In this document: positions 15,470 to 23,949 of the stretch, piece by piece
Layout of the letters: each line of letters opens with the position of its first letter
Numbering within the stretch: position 1 is the stretch's first letter
Source of the DNA: Legionella hackeliae
GTDB taxonomy: Bacteria > Pseudomonadota > Gammaproteobacteria > Legionellales > Legionellaceae
Assembly (NCBI RefSeq): GCF_000953655.1
Contig: NZ_LN681226.1
Coordinates: 1-64,000, forward strand
DNA: 64,000 nt
Reading direction: 5' to 3'
Notes under the pieces: model-generated
Told to the model about the DNA's origin: nothing
Seen by the model: the letters and a program-made list of their open reading frames with translations, nothing else
Database searches by the model: none
Program-made: the position numbers and the translations under genes

Positions 15470-16945
15470 ATGCACCATAAACCGATTCAATTTAAAGACC
15501 TAGGTCTTATCTATCCGCATAAAATCTGTTTTCAAGACTTCAGTGGTGAAATTCACTTTGGTGAGCGTATTGCACTGATTGGCCGAAATGGCTCAGGAAA
15601 ATCAACCTTACTAAAGATGCTTGCTGGTCTTTGTTCAGCCTCTGCTGGCGAAATTAAAATGCCACAGGATGTTCGTATTGGTTATTTACCCCAAATAATT
15701 GAAGAGTGTCCTGATTTAAGTGGTGGTCAACGATTAAACCACGCATTAACCAAAATATTATCTGAAGATCCGAATGTTTTGTTGTTAGATGAACCCACAA
15801 ATCATCTGGACAGACGCAATCGTCGTTCTTTAATACGTATGCTTTTGCATTATCCGGGGACGTTGGTCATTGCTTCTCATGATACGGAGCTCATCAATAC
15901 AGTCGCGGATACTCTATGGCATATTGATTTAGGTAAGCTCACTGTATTTAGAGGGGCTTATTGTGATTATCAGCAAATGCTTGAAGACAAGAAAGCATCG
16001 ATTGAACAGGAATTATCACGGATTTCACGTGAGAAGAAAGAATCACATCTTGCTCTAATGAGAGAACAAGAACGGAATAAACGTTCTCGTGTTCAGGGTG
16101 AAAAAAAGATAGCGCAGCGTAAATGGCCAACGATTCGGTCTCATACAAAGCTCGCCAATGCAATAACAACAGGAAATAAACGATTAAGTCAGATTAATCA
16201 TAAAAAACAACAGGTGCTTGAAGAGCTTTCATCTTTAAACCTTCCGGAAACGATTAAGCCCAAATTTAAATTAAACGGTCTTGACCACCATAAGCCCTTA
16301 ATCAGGATTCAAGACGCTTCTATTGCCTACGAGGCTTTCGATGTGATTCTTGAAGAGATTCATTTTCACTTGAATGGCTGCGAACGGGTGGCATTGTATG
16401 GGGACAACGCATCAGGGAAGTCCACCTTTGTCAAAGCGATCTTGGAGGATAGTCACATTAAGAGAACAGGTAAGTGGACTCTTCCTCAGCGCAATACAGT
16501 TGGGTATCTCGATCAGCATTATCAACATCTGAATTGTGACGAAACAGTTCTGGATTTGATGAAAAGTCAGATGCCCCATGCTTCTCATGCTGAACTTCGT
16601 GTCCATTTGAATGACTTTTTATTTCGCAAAAACATCGAGGTAGAAATAAAGGTCAAAGATCTCTCTGGTGGTGAAAAGGCAAGGCTTTCTTTAGCCTTAA
16701 TTGCTGCCAATCCGCCTAAGCTAATTATTTTAGATGAGGTAACCAACAATGTAGATCTGGAAACACGCGCTCATATCATTGAAGTATTACGTGAATTTCC
16801 AGGTGCAATGCTGGTTATTTCTCACGATTATGATTTTTTAGATTCCATTCACATTGAAACTAAGTATCACGTTCATCAAGGGAAGATACATCATTTCAAT
16901 GGGGAACAATCAGAGGGTGTTCATCATGACTCATCGTTTGCCTAA
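15470..16945 (+). CDS. ABC-F family ATPase (ribosomal protection type)
   Basis: A 491-residue protein with two ATP-binding cassettes and no membrane segment. Cassette 1 has GRNGSGKST (about 39), LSGGQR (about 83) and LLLDEPTNHLD (about 104). A highly charged linker of about 45 residues follows (ISREKKESHLALMREQERNK). Cassette 2 has GDNASGKST (about 311), LSGGEK (about 397) and a variant Walker B, LIILDEVTNNVD. ABC-F proteins act on the ribosome; some displace antibiotics bound at the peptidyl-transferase centre. The attenuator upstream supports a resistance role, but a housekeeping translation role cannot be excluded. The gene overlaps the next one by 20 bp. Confidence 0.88.
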   Translation: MHHKPIQFKDLGLIYPHKICFQDFSGEIHFGERIALIGRNGSGKSTLLKMLAGLCSASAGEIKMPQDVRIGYLPQIIEECPDLSGGQRLNHALTKILSEDPNVLLLDEPTNHLDRRNRRSLIRMLLHYPGTLVIASHDTELINTVADTLWHIDLGKLTVFRGAYCDYQQMLEDKKASIEQELSRISREKKESHLALMREQERNKRSRVQGEKKIAQRKWPTIRSHTKLANAITTGNKRLSQINHKKQQVLEELSSLNLPETIKPKFKLNGLDHHKPLIRIQDASIAYEAFDVILEEIHFHLNGCERVALYGDNASGKSTFVKAILEDSHIKRTGKWTLPQRNTVGYLDQHYQHLNCDETVLDLMKSQMPHASHAELRVHLNDFLFRKNIEVEIKVKDLSGGEKARLSLALIAANPPKLIILDEVTNNVDLETRAHIIEVLREFPGAMLVISHDYDFLDSIHIETKYHVHQGKIHHFNGEQSEGVHHDSSFA

Positions 16946-18725
16946 CCACATAGGCTCTTTTATGTGGCATTTTTTAAAACCGTATCGACGCATGGTTTTT
17001 TTATTTATCCTGCTTGCTTTAATGGCTGGATTTTGGGGACCGTTTAATAGTTTATTGATTAAATCCTTTATTAATACCTTGGCAGCAAAAACAAGTACAG
17101 ACTTCTCCTCTTTGTATTGGATCGCAGGACTTTTGGTATTGAACTTTATTATCTTTGACAATATCACCTGGCGAACAATCGGGTACTTGAACTATAAATA
17201 CGAAGCGGTGATTAAAAACCAAATCATTAGCCAAATGTTTGAGTATGTGCTGGGAAGTAGTACGCAATTTTTTCAGGATAATCTATCTGGGCGAATTGCC
17301 ACACAAATTACCACTCTTGCTGATAATCTTGAGATTATTTTGCATCGCGTGTCTGTCGATTTTCTTCGTGGTGCTTCATTGTTAGTGGTTTCATTTATTA
17401 CAGCCTATTTTGTTAATGTCCTGTTCTTTTATATTTTATTTCTTTGGTTCATTGCCTTTGCATCATTTAGTATTTGGATGTCGGCACGATTGGTTCAATT
17501 GTCCGATGACCATGCAAATTCTGAATCGCAGCTTTCTGGACAATTAGTAGATGGCCTGGCGAATCAATCCAATATTCGTATCTTTTCACGAAAAATCTAT
17601 GAAGTGGAACGTATGAACACGTTTTTTAGCTTGGTACAACGGGCTTTTCAAAGAAAAGAGCTGTTTATTGTTTTGTTATGCTGCGCACAGGGTGGAATGA
17701 TTGCGGTAATGATGGGTTTGGCCTCGATTACCTTAATTCACTTGTATGGCAAGGGACTGGTGAGTATTGGTGATTTTGCTTTGATTCTTGGACTTTCCAT
17801 GGAATTGGGGCATATGATGTGGTACACCATGTACCAAGTGGATCAATTTAACCAAGCTTTAGGCAAGGCAAGACAAAGTTTAAATGCATTGGTCATCCCC
17901 CATGAGATACAGGATAAAAACAATGCATCCCAATTAGTGGTCTCGCAAGGACGAATTGAATTTTCCAAGGTAAAATTTCATTACCAAGGCGGTTACTCCC
18001 TGTTCCAGAATAAGTCGGTAACAATTGAAGCCGGTCAAAAAGTGGGGTTAGTGGGCTATTCAGGAAGCGGCAAGTCCACTTTTGTTAATTTGATTTTGCG
18101 ACTTTATGAAGTAGTGGATGGGCAAATTCTAATCGATGGTCAAAACTTATCCGAAGTGACTCAAGAGAGTTTAAGGCAAGCCATTGCCATGATTCCACAA
18201 GACCCAACTCTTTTTCATCGAAGCCTCATGGATAATATTCGTTATGGCAGGACTGAAGCCTCGAATGAGGAGGTCATTTCAGCCTCCAAGAAAGCACATG
18301 CACATGAATTCATCAGTCTTTTGCCAGAAGGTTATGAGACCTTGGTCGGTGAACGTGGGGTGAAGCTTTCAGGTGGTCAACGCCAGCGCATTGCCATTGC
18401 TCGTGCGATTTTAAAAAATGCGCCCATTTTAATGTTGGACGAAGCCACGTCTCAGCTCGATTCTATTACAGAATCCAACATTCAAGACAGCCTCTGGGAT
18501 TTGATGCAGGGAAAAACAACCCTGGTAGTTGCGCATCGCTTATCTACTTTGTTGCATATGGACCGAATTTTAGTATTCGATAAAGGCCATATCGTTGAAG
18601 ACGGGACACATGCTGAACTACTAGATCGCGGTGGTTTGTACAAAACACTATGGGATGCGCAGGTAGGTGGGTTTTTACCAGATGAACGAAAAGAAGAGTC
18701 TCAAGATGGGGTAGCAAATGAATAA
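16926..18725 (+). CDS. ABC exporter (fused membrane and ATPase domains)
   Basis: A 599-residue half-transporter starting at the ATG on 16926, inside the end of the ABC-F gene; a longer in-frame extension runs through the ABC-F gene and is not credible. The membrane domain covers residues about 20-310. The ATPase domain shows GYSGSGKST (about 378), LSGGQRQR (about 481), ILMLDEATSQ (about 501) and VVAHRLST. The C-terminus WDAQVGGFLPD is repeated as orphan fragments at 23794-23853 and 27067-27123. Its place between an ABC-F gene and an antibiotic-modification-like enzyme suggests drug export. The substrate is unknown. Confidence 0.9.
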   Translation: MTHRLPNHIGSFMWHFLKPYRRMVFLFILLALMAGFWGPFNSLLIKSFINTLAAKTSTDFSSLYWIAGLLVLNFIIFDNITWRTIGYLNYKYEAVIKNQIISQMFEYVLGSSTQFFQDNLSGRIATQITTLADNLEIILHRVSVDFLRGASLLVVSFITAYFVNVLFFYILFLWFIAFASFSIWMSARLVQLSDDHANSESQLSGQLVDGLANQSNIRIFSRKIYEVERMNTFFSLVQRAFQRKELFIVLLCCAQGGMIAVMMGLASITLIHLYGKGLVSIGDFALILGLSMELGHMMWYTMYQVDQFNQALGKARQSLNALVIPHEIQDKNNASQLVVSQGRIEFSKVKFHYQGGYSLFQNKSVTIEAGQKVGLVGYSGSGKSTFVNLILRLYEVVDGQILIDGQNLSEVTQESLRQAIAMIPQDPTLFHRSLMDNIRYGRTEASNEEVISASKKAHAHEFISLLPEGYETLVGERGVKLSGGQRQRIAIARAILKNAPILMLDEATSQLDSITESNIQDSLWDLMQGKTTLVVAHRLSTLLHMDRILVFDKGHIVEDGTHAELLDRGGLYKTLWDAQVGGFLPDERKEESQDGVANE

Positions 18726-19500
18726 ACCACATACAGAGTTTAGGGTAGTGTATCATTTACTTAATGACTTACTATCCGGTTTGCAATCAATTTTAAAGGA
18801 AAATTTGCTGGGCATTTATGTGTATGGTTCATTCATTTGGGGTGATTTTGATGAAACAACCAGCGACATTGATGTTCTTGTGGCATTAAATAAAGAAATG
18901 ACACCAGAAGAATTCGCGGCTTTAGATGATTTTCATGCCAATCTGGTTCAGAATTTTCCAGCCTGGAATGACCGAATTGAAGTAGCTTATGCATCTTATA
19001 GCATGTTACAACATTTTAAGACAGAACCAGGTCAAATTGCAGTCATTAGCCCAGGAGAATCGTTTCACATCAAACAGGCGGGGACTGACTGGCTTATTAA
19101 TTATTATTTGTTGCAAAGAAATAGCCTCATTCTATATGGTCCATCTGCAAAGTCGATAATTGCTCCCGTATCAAACAGTGAATTTATAGAGCATGTCAAA
19201 AAGCAGGCTTATGCGTGGCAAGATTGGGTTATTCATACCAGAAATTCTTTAGGGTACCAATATTATGCTGTATTAACTCTATGCAGGGCTTTGTATGTGC
19301 TCCAACATCAGGAACAAGGCTCTAAGTTAAAAGCTGGAGCTTGGGCTAAAAATCAATTCCCCAAATGGCGAGTTTTAATTCAACGAGCATTAACTAAAGC
19401 TGAACTAAATCATGCAAGCGATATCTTGACTGAAGAAACTTATCAAGAAGTCACTGCATTTGTGAATGAAATGGTTCAGCATATTCAAGAGAGAGAATAA
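18718..19500 (+). CDS. AadA-like nucleotidyltransferase (DUF4111 type)
   Basis: A 260-residue protein. The nucleotidyltransferase fold shows YGSFIWGDFDETTSDIDVLV near residues 35-55, which is the G-S-x8-12-D-x-D signature. A helical C-terminal domain (LTLCRALYVLQHQEQGSKLKAGAWAKNQFP) is typical of aminoglycoside adenylyltransferases of the AadA type. Family members transfer AMP to a hydroxyl of streptomycin or spectinomycin, but distant members act on other substrates, so resistance is an inference. The ATG overlaps the exporter stop (ATGAATAA), indicating translational coupling. Confidence 0.8.
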   Translation: MNKPHTEFRVVYHLLNDLLSGLQSILKENLLGIYVYGSFIWGDFDETTSDIDVLVALNKEMTPEEFAALDDFHANLVQNFPAWNDRIEVAYASYSMLQHFKTEPGQIAVISPGESFHIKQAGTDWLINYYLLQRNSLILYGPSAKSIIAPVSNSEFIEHVKKQAYAWQDWVIHTRNSLGYQYYAVLTLCRALYVLQHQEQGSKLKAGAWAKNQFPKWRVLIQRALTKAELNHASDILTEETYQEVTAFVNEMVQHIQERE

Positions 19501-20460
19501 ATGATGGAAGTCAACCAACAACAACGGCTTATCGAAGTAGTTTCTTATGATGCTAATTGGTCTATGCAATTTGAACAGGAAGCAGAGCGAATTAAAAAAG
19601 CATTAGGTAGTAATTGCATTGAAATTCATCATATCGGTTCCACTTCAGTACCTGGCTTGGCTGCAAAACCAATCATCGATATGATTCCAGTTGTTTTAGA
19701 TATTAGCAAAGTAGACAGTGCCAATGCTGCTATGCAGGCACTTGGCTATGAAGCCAAAGGAGAATACGGTATTCCTTTTCGCCGCTATTTCCAAAAGGGA
19801 GAAAGTCTACGAACACATCATGCTCATATTTTTGAGTTTGGAAATTCCGAAATCGAGCGGCATTTAAAATTTAGGGACTGGATGAGAGCACATCCAAAAG
19901 ATAGAGAAGCTTATGCTCGTTTAAAACAAGAGTTGGCCCATCAATATCCCTATGACATTACTGCCTATTGTTTGGGCAAAGAAGATTTTATTGCAACAAT
20001 TGATAAAAAAGCAGGGGTTAATGGATTAAGAGTGGTGAAGGCATTAACGCCGCGAGAATGGGATAAAGTACGTCATTTCAGACAATTCTATTTTTTTGAT
20101 AAAGCTGGGTTTTCTGACCCTTACACTTGGACTTTTGAGCATGATGCTCATGTTCATTTTGTTTTATCTCAAGGAAGCGACATCATTGGTTATGCCCATC
20201 TGCAATTATGGCCTCATCAGAGAGCCGCTTTGCGTATCATTGTGATTGATGAGGAAAAAAGAAACCATCAACACGGTAGCCAATTCCTGGCGTTATGTGA
20301 AAAGTGGCTCAAAAACCAAGGCTATCAAAGCTTGCACGTGGAGTCCTCACCGGATGCTCTAAGATTTTATAGAAATAATGGTTATATCGACATGCCATTT
20401 GATGATCCGGATGGCTATGAAGGTGATGCGAGAGATACTGCGGTAGGGAAAGTACTATGA
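19501..20460 (+). CDS. GrpB-family domain fused to a GNAT acetyltransferase
   Basis: Two domains in 319 residues. Residues 1-175 are a GrpB/UPF0157 domain of the nucleotidyltransferase superfamily: the block IHHIGSTSVPGLAAKPIIDMIPVV and HHAHIFEFG are its markers. Residues about 180-319 are a GNAT acetyltransferase with LRIIVIDEEKRNHQHGSQFL and the ending FYRNNGYIDMPF. The gene starts directly at the previous stop and overlaps the next by four bases. The substrate is unknown; neighbours suggest small-molecule or antibiotic modification. Confidence 0.85.
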   Translation: MMEVNQQQRLIEVVSYDANWSMQFEQEAERIKKALGSNCIEIHHIGSTSVPGLAAKPIIDMIPVVLDISKVDSANAAMQALGYEAKGEYGIPFRRYFQKGESLRTHHAHIFEFGNSEIERHLKFRDWMRAHPKDREAYARLKQELAHQYPYDITAYCLGKEDFIATIDKKAGVNGLRVVKALTPREWDKVRHFRQFYFFDKAGFSDPYTWTFEHDAHVHFVLSQGSDIIGYAHLQLWPHQRAALRIIVIDEEKRNHQHGSQFLALCEKWLKNQGYQSLHVESSPDALRFYRNNGYIDMPFDDPDGYEGDARDTAVGKVL

Positions 20461-21941
20461 TTCAAATCGAAAAAATAACGGGTGAACTGGCCAAATCATT
20501 GTGCCGAACAATTACAAAGGATCTACCTGAATACTTTGGTTTACCAGAAGCTAATGAGTACTACGAAATAGGTGTGAAAACACGTACGAATTTTGCGGCG
20601 AAAGATGGAGATGACACGATCGGCCTCGTTTCTATTGATTTTCCTTATCCTAATAATGCCAATATTTACTGGATGGCTGTAAAACGTGATTATCATCGTC
20701 AAGGTGTAGGAAAGCAATTAATCGAAGCGGCTTGCCATTTTGCTGCAACACAAGGAGCTAAAACCATAACCGTTGAAACACTTAGCCCCTCTGAATTGGA
20801 AGAGAATTACCTTAAAACCTACCAATTCTATCAGTCAGTTGGTTTTAACGCCCTTTTTGATTTAAAACCTGCAGGGTATGAGTGGAATATGGTGTATATG
20901 GTGAAACAGCTTGAAGCTTTAGCAGAAAACCAACAGTTAATTGCCATTAAGCCACTGGAATTATCCGATATTCCCATTTTGGTCAATGCGTTTCAAAAAG
21001 CAAATTGGCAAAAACCTTACGTCTTATTTGAAGGGTACCATCAAGAACAACAACAATCTGAGCGAGCAGTTTGGGTCGCCTATGTTCAAGACCAAATTGC
21101 GGGCTATGTTACTCTAAAATGGGCCTCACACTATGAACCCTTTGCTCATAAAGAAATCCCAGAAATTATGGACTTAAATGTATTGCCTGCTTTTCGCAAA
21201 CTTGGAATAGGCAGCGCTTTACTAACAGCTGCTGAAGACAAGGCAGCCAGTCAGTGTGATGTTGTAGGTATTGGTGTTGGGTTATATGGTGGTCCTGATG
21301 GAGGATATGGACAAGCTCAACGACTTTATGTTAACCGAGGTTATATTCCTGATGGTTTAGGGGTAACTTATGGTTATAAACCAAGCATTCCTGGGGAAAC
21401 ATATCCCTTGGATGATGATTTAATTCTGTGGTTTACCAAAAAATTAACCAAAAATTTGCATGCAGAAAGTGATGTCGTAACTAAAAAAACACCTGATAGC
21501 CACGATGTGTATGTACCAAATACAAACTATAAATTGGAGTTCAATGCAAAAGATTCATTTAAAATTATCGATCAAAAGTTGTTTGAGTTTAATAAATCGT
21601 GCGTCCCTTCCACACAAAAACCTGAAGTAATTGATATAAACGTTACGATTAAAAATGGTGATGAAGTTATAGCAGGCATTTGTACAGATGTTTATATATG
21701 GAAAATCATGTACATCAGTGTCTTTTTTGTTGAGGAAAAATATCGCAATCAAGGTTTGGGTGCCATTTTACTCAATAAAGTTGAGGAGAAAGCAAAAGAA
21801 TTAGGAGTCACTTTAATTCACCTCGATACCTTTGATTTTCAAGCAAAAGATTTTTATCGCAAACATGGTTACGAAGCGTTTGGGGTTTTGGATGACTGTC
21901 CAAAAGGTCATAAGCGTTATTATATGAAGAAGGTACTATGA
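20457..21941 (+). CDS. Protein with three consecutive GNAT acetyltransferase domains
   Basis: A 494-residue protein made of three GNAT units. Unit 1 (about 1-150) has MAVKRDYHRQGVGKQLIEAA. Unit 2 (about 157-320) has LNVLPAFRKLGIGSALLTAAEDKA. Unit 3 (about 350-494) has VFFVEEKYRNQGLGAILLNKVEEKAKEL and ends FYRKHGYEAFGVLDDCPKGHKRYYMKKVL. Each has the acetyl-CoA-binding R/Q-x-x-G-x-G/A loop, so all three could be active. Three units in one chain are unusual. It overlaps its neighbours by four bases at both ends (ATGA). Confidence 0.88.
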   Translation: MIQIEKITGELAKSLCRTITKDLPEYFGLPEANEYYEIGVKTRTNFAAKDGDDTIGLVSIDFPYPNNANIYWMAVKRDYHRQGVGKQLIEAACHFAATQGAKTITVETLSPSELEENYLKTYQFYQSVGFNALFDLKPAGYEWNMVYMVKQLEALAENQQLIAIKPLELSDIPILVNAFQKANWQKPYVLFEGYHQEQQQSERAVWVAYVQDQIAGYVTLKWASHYEPFAHKEIPEIMDLNVLPAFRKLGIGSALLTAAEDKAASQCDVVGIGVGLYGGPDGGYGQAQRLYVNRGYIPDGLGVTYGYKPSIPGETYPLDDDLILWFTKKLTKNLHAESDVVTKKTPDSHDVYVPNTNYKLEFNAKDSFKIIDQKLFEFNKSCVPSTQKPEVIDINVTIKNGDEVIAGICTDVYIWKIMYISVFFVEEKYRNQGLGAILLNKVEEKAKELGVTLIHLDTFDFQAKDFYRKHGYEAFGVLDDCPKGHKRYYMKKVL

Positions 21942-22150
21942 GTTTTATAAAAAAAGGAATATACCGTCATTATAAAGGCAATCTATATGAAGTGATTGAT
22001 GTTGCTAGACACTCAGAAAGCTTGGAAGATATGGTGGTGTACAGAGCGCTTTACGGCGATTTTAAACTATGGGTTCGACCTCTTAAGATGTTTCTTGAAG
22101 ACATTGAGATAAATGGAGAGATCCAAAAAAGATTTGAATTAAATGAATAG
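21938..22150 (+). CDS. DUF1653 small protein
   Basis: A 70-residue protein with KKGIYRHYKGNLYEVIDVARHSESLEDMVVYRALYGD and LWVRPLKMFLEDIEINGE, the standard DUF1653 pattern. The family folds as a small beta barrel and its function is unknown. In other bacteria it is often fused to or placed near nucleotide-pyrophosphohydrolase and acetyltransferase genes. It overlaps the upstream gene by four bases and the downstream gene by eight. Confidence 0.85.
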   Translation: MSFIKKGIYRHYKGNLYEVIDVARHSESLEDMVVYRALYGDFKLWVRPLKMFLEDIEINGEIQKRFELNE

Positions 22151-22715
22151 ATTAGAACAAGCAAATCGTTTTATCTTCACTGGCACCCCAGGCAGTGGAA
22201 AAACTTCTGTTATTTTGGCATTGAAAAGATTAGGGCATGTAGTGATTCCTGAATCTGCAACGGATGTCATTGCAGAAGAGCAGGCAAAGGGAACTATGCG
22301 CCCATGGGAGCAGGCTGATTTTGTAGATAAGATCGCCTTAACACAAAAATTACGGCAATTGAATGCTAAAGGTGAGTTGCAATTTTATGATCGATCACCA
22401 TTTTGTGCTTATGCATTGGGACGTTACTCCGCTCATTGGCATCATCGTGATTTTACACCCTCATCTATCTTAGTAGCTGAAGTTGACCGCTGCCTAAAAG
22501 CGGGTATTTATCAACGCAAAGTATTCTTTTTTGAGAACCTGGGGTTTATTGAACCAACTTCCGCTCGCAAAATCAGTTATGAAGATGCTCTTATTTTTGA
22601 GCAAATTCACATAGATGTATATAAAGAGTTTGGTTTTGAAATCGTGCTGGTGCCTAAAAAAACGATTACAGAGCGTTGTGAACTTGTCCTTGAAACGTTA
22701 GGTATAAAAAAATAA
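22143..22715 (+). CDS. Small P-loop ATPase/kinase (AAA_28 type)
   Basis: A 190-residue protein with a Walker A GTPGSGKTS (about 13-21), the conserved VIPESATDVI that follows in AAA_28 proteins, FYDRSPFCAYALGRYS, and VFFFENLGFIEPTSARKISYEDA. These features place it with NadR/thymidylate-kinase-like small-molecule kinases. The substrate is not known. It is the last gene of the seven-gene overlapping set that starts at 15470. Confidence 0.8.
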   Translation: MNRLEQANRFIFTGTPGSGKTSVILALKRLGHVVIPESATDVIAEEQAKGTMRPWEQADFVDKIALTQKLRQLNAKGELQFYDRSPFCAYALGRYSAHWHHRDFTPSSILVAEVDRCLKAGIYQRKVFFFENLGFIEPTSARKISYEDALIFEQIHIDVYKEFGFEIVLVPKKTITERCELVLETLGIKK

Positions 22716-22791
22716 ATATCCATTTTATGAAAAAACTGCTTGACCCTATTGTTACTATATATCTTACCTTTGTTCCTAAGGATGTAATACG

Positions 22792-23736
22792 ATGACTCAA
22801 TGGTTCGTAAAAGACTTAAGCAAATTGACCGGTGTTTCGGTGCAAACATTGCATCATTATGACCGCATTGGTTTACTTAAACCTTCATTGCGACAGTCCA
22901 ATGGGTATCGTATTTACTCCGAGAAGGATTTATTGAAATTACAACAGATTATTGCTTTAAAGTTTTTTGGTTTTGAGTTGTCACAAATCAAAACCTTGCT
23001 CTCTGAAGAACGTCATGCGCTAAACCATTTTGAGGCCCAAGCTCAAGTGTTAGAACAAAAAGCAGCGGCATGTACTTCCGGAGCTAAAACCTTAAGAAGC
23101 ATTATTAACTCTGTTGATATCAATCAATCCATTCCATGGGAAACCATTATTCAGCTGATTGAGGTATATAAAATGGCAGAACATCTTGAACATGATTGGG
23201 TTAAGGAAATATTCACTCCTGATGAATTAAAACAATATGTAGCGTTTGAAAAGGAAATGAAAACAAATAATAAGGCTGAGTTTGAAAAACAATGGCATCA
23301 ACTCTTAGATGAACTGAAACAAAACATGAAACACGATCCTGATTCCACTATAGGTATCCAAACAGGAAAAAACTACATGGAATGGGTTAACAGCGTATAC
23401 GGTAAAAAATATGCTCATCTAAGAACCAAAAAATGGGAAAAAGGATTTGGAGAAGGAAAAGGTCTTGATGACATTGGGTTAACATCAGAGATCATGGCAT
23501 GGTTAGAAAAAGCTTTAGATGCTTATTGGAAGGATAGACTTTATGGCATTCTTGAACAAGTAGGAAAAACTTCAGCTTCCACTGTACTAATGCGTTGGAA
23601 TAAGGCCTTAGATGATATGTATGGTGAAGAAATTTCACGAAAATATGCTGTTTGTGACATTGCTTTGAATGATGACAAGGTCAGTCTAGAGGCAAAGACT
23701 TGGCTTAAAAGTATCTTAGATGCCTACAAAATGTAA
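22792..23736 (+). CDS. MerR-family regulator with TipAS-like ligand domain
   Basis: A 314-residue protein. Residues 1-70 are a MerR winged helix (LSKLTGVSVQTLHHYDRIGLLKPS, NGYRIYSEKDLLKLQQI), then a coiled coil, then a TipAS-type C-terminal domain (about 180-310) of the kind that traps peptide antibiotics in TipA. It lies 76 bp after the resistance-type operon in the same direction and may sense a drug and activate a promoter with long spacing. AAGGATG precedes the start. It is longer than the second TipA-like regulator at 39157-39918. Confidence 0.85.
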   Translation: MTQWFVKDLSKLTGVSVQTLHHYDRIGLLKPSLRQSNGYRIYSEKDLLKLQQIIALKFFGFELSQIKTLLSEERHALNHFEAQAQVLEQKAAACTSGAKTLRSIINSVDINQSIPWETIIQLIEVYKMAEHLEHDWVKEIFTPDELKQYVAFEKEMKTNNKAEFEKQWHQLLDELKQNMKHDPDSTIGIQTGKNYMEWVNSVYGKKYAHLRTKKWEKGFGEGKGLDDIGLTSEIMAWLEKALDAYWKDRLYGILEQVGKTSASTVLMRWNKALDDMYGEEISRKYAVCDIALNDDKVSLEAKTWLKSILDAYKM

Positions 23737-23751
23737 ACAATAGATGTAAAT

Positions 23752-23784
23752 TTGGATCGGTGCTATTTTTACCGATCCAATCTT
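23752..23784 (+). terminator. Terminator after merR gene
   Basis: TTGGATCGGT (23752-23761) and ACCGATCCAA (23771-23780) form a perfect 10-bp stem with a T-rich nine-base loop, followed by TCTT, 15 bp after the MerR stop codon. Confidence 0.75.
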
Positions 23785-23793
23785 AATTAAATA

Positions 23794-23853
23794 TCAACTT
23801 AATCCATCTTGGGGGATTCTGTCCGGTAAAAAGCCACCAACCTGAGCATCCGC
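23794..23853 (-). pseudogene. Orphan C-terminal fragment of an ABC exporter (copy 1)
   Basis: The reverse strand reads DAQVGGFLPDRIPQDGLS and a stop at 23794-23796. This equals the tail of the intact exporter at 16926-18725 (DAQVGGFLPDERKEESQDG). No other part of an exporter is present, and upstream codons are T-rich noise. The fragment is a remnant, repeated at 27067-27123. Confidence 0.7.
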
Positions 23854-23949
23854 CAATGTTAAAAAATTCGTAAAAAAAAATGCTGATTGAGAATAAATTT
23901 TACGGCATCAGGTATAATTAAATCACTAGTTTGTATTTTGAGCAATTTT

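Noticed and set aside
16854-16925. Longer N-terminus for the exporter, reading through the ABC-F gene
   Set aside because: It overlaps conserved ABC-F coding sequence and does not resemble exporter N-termini.
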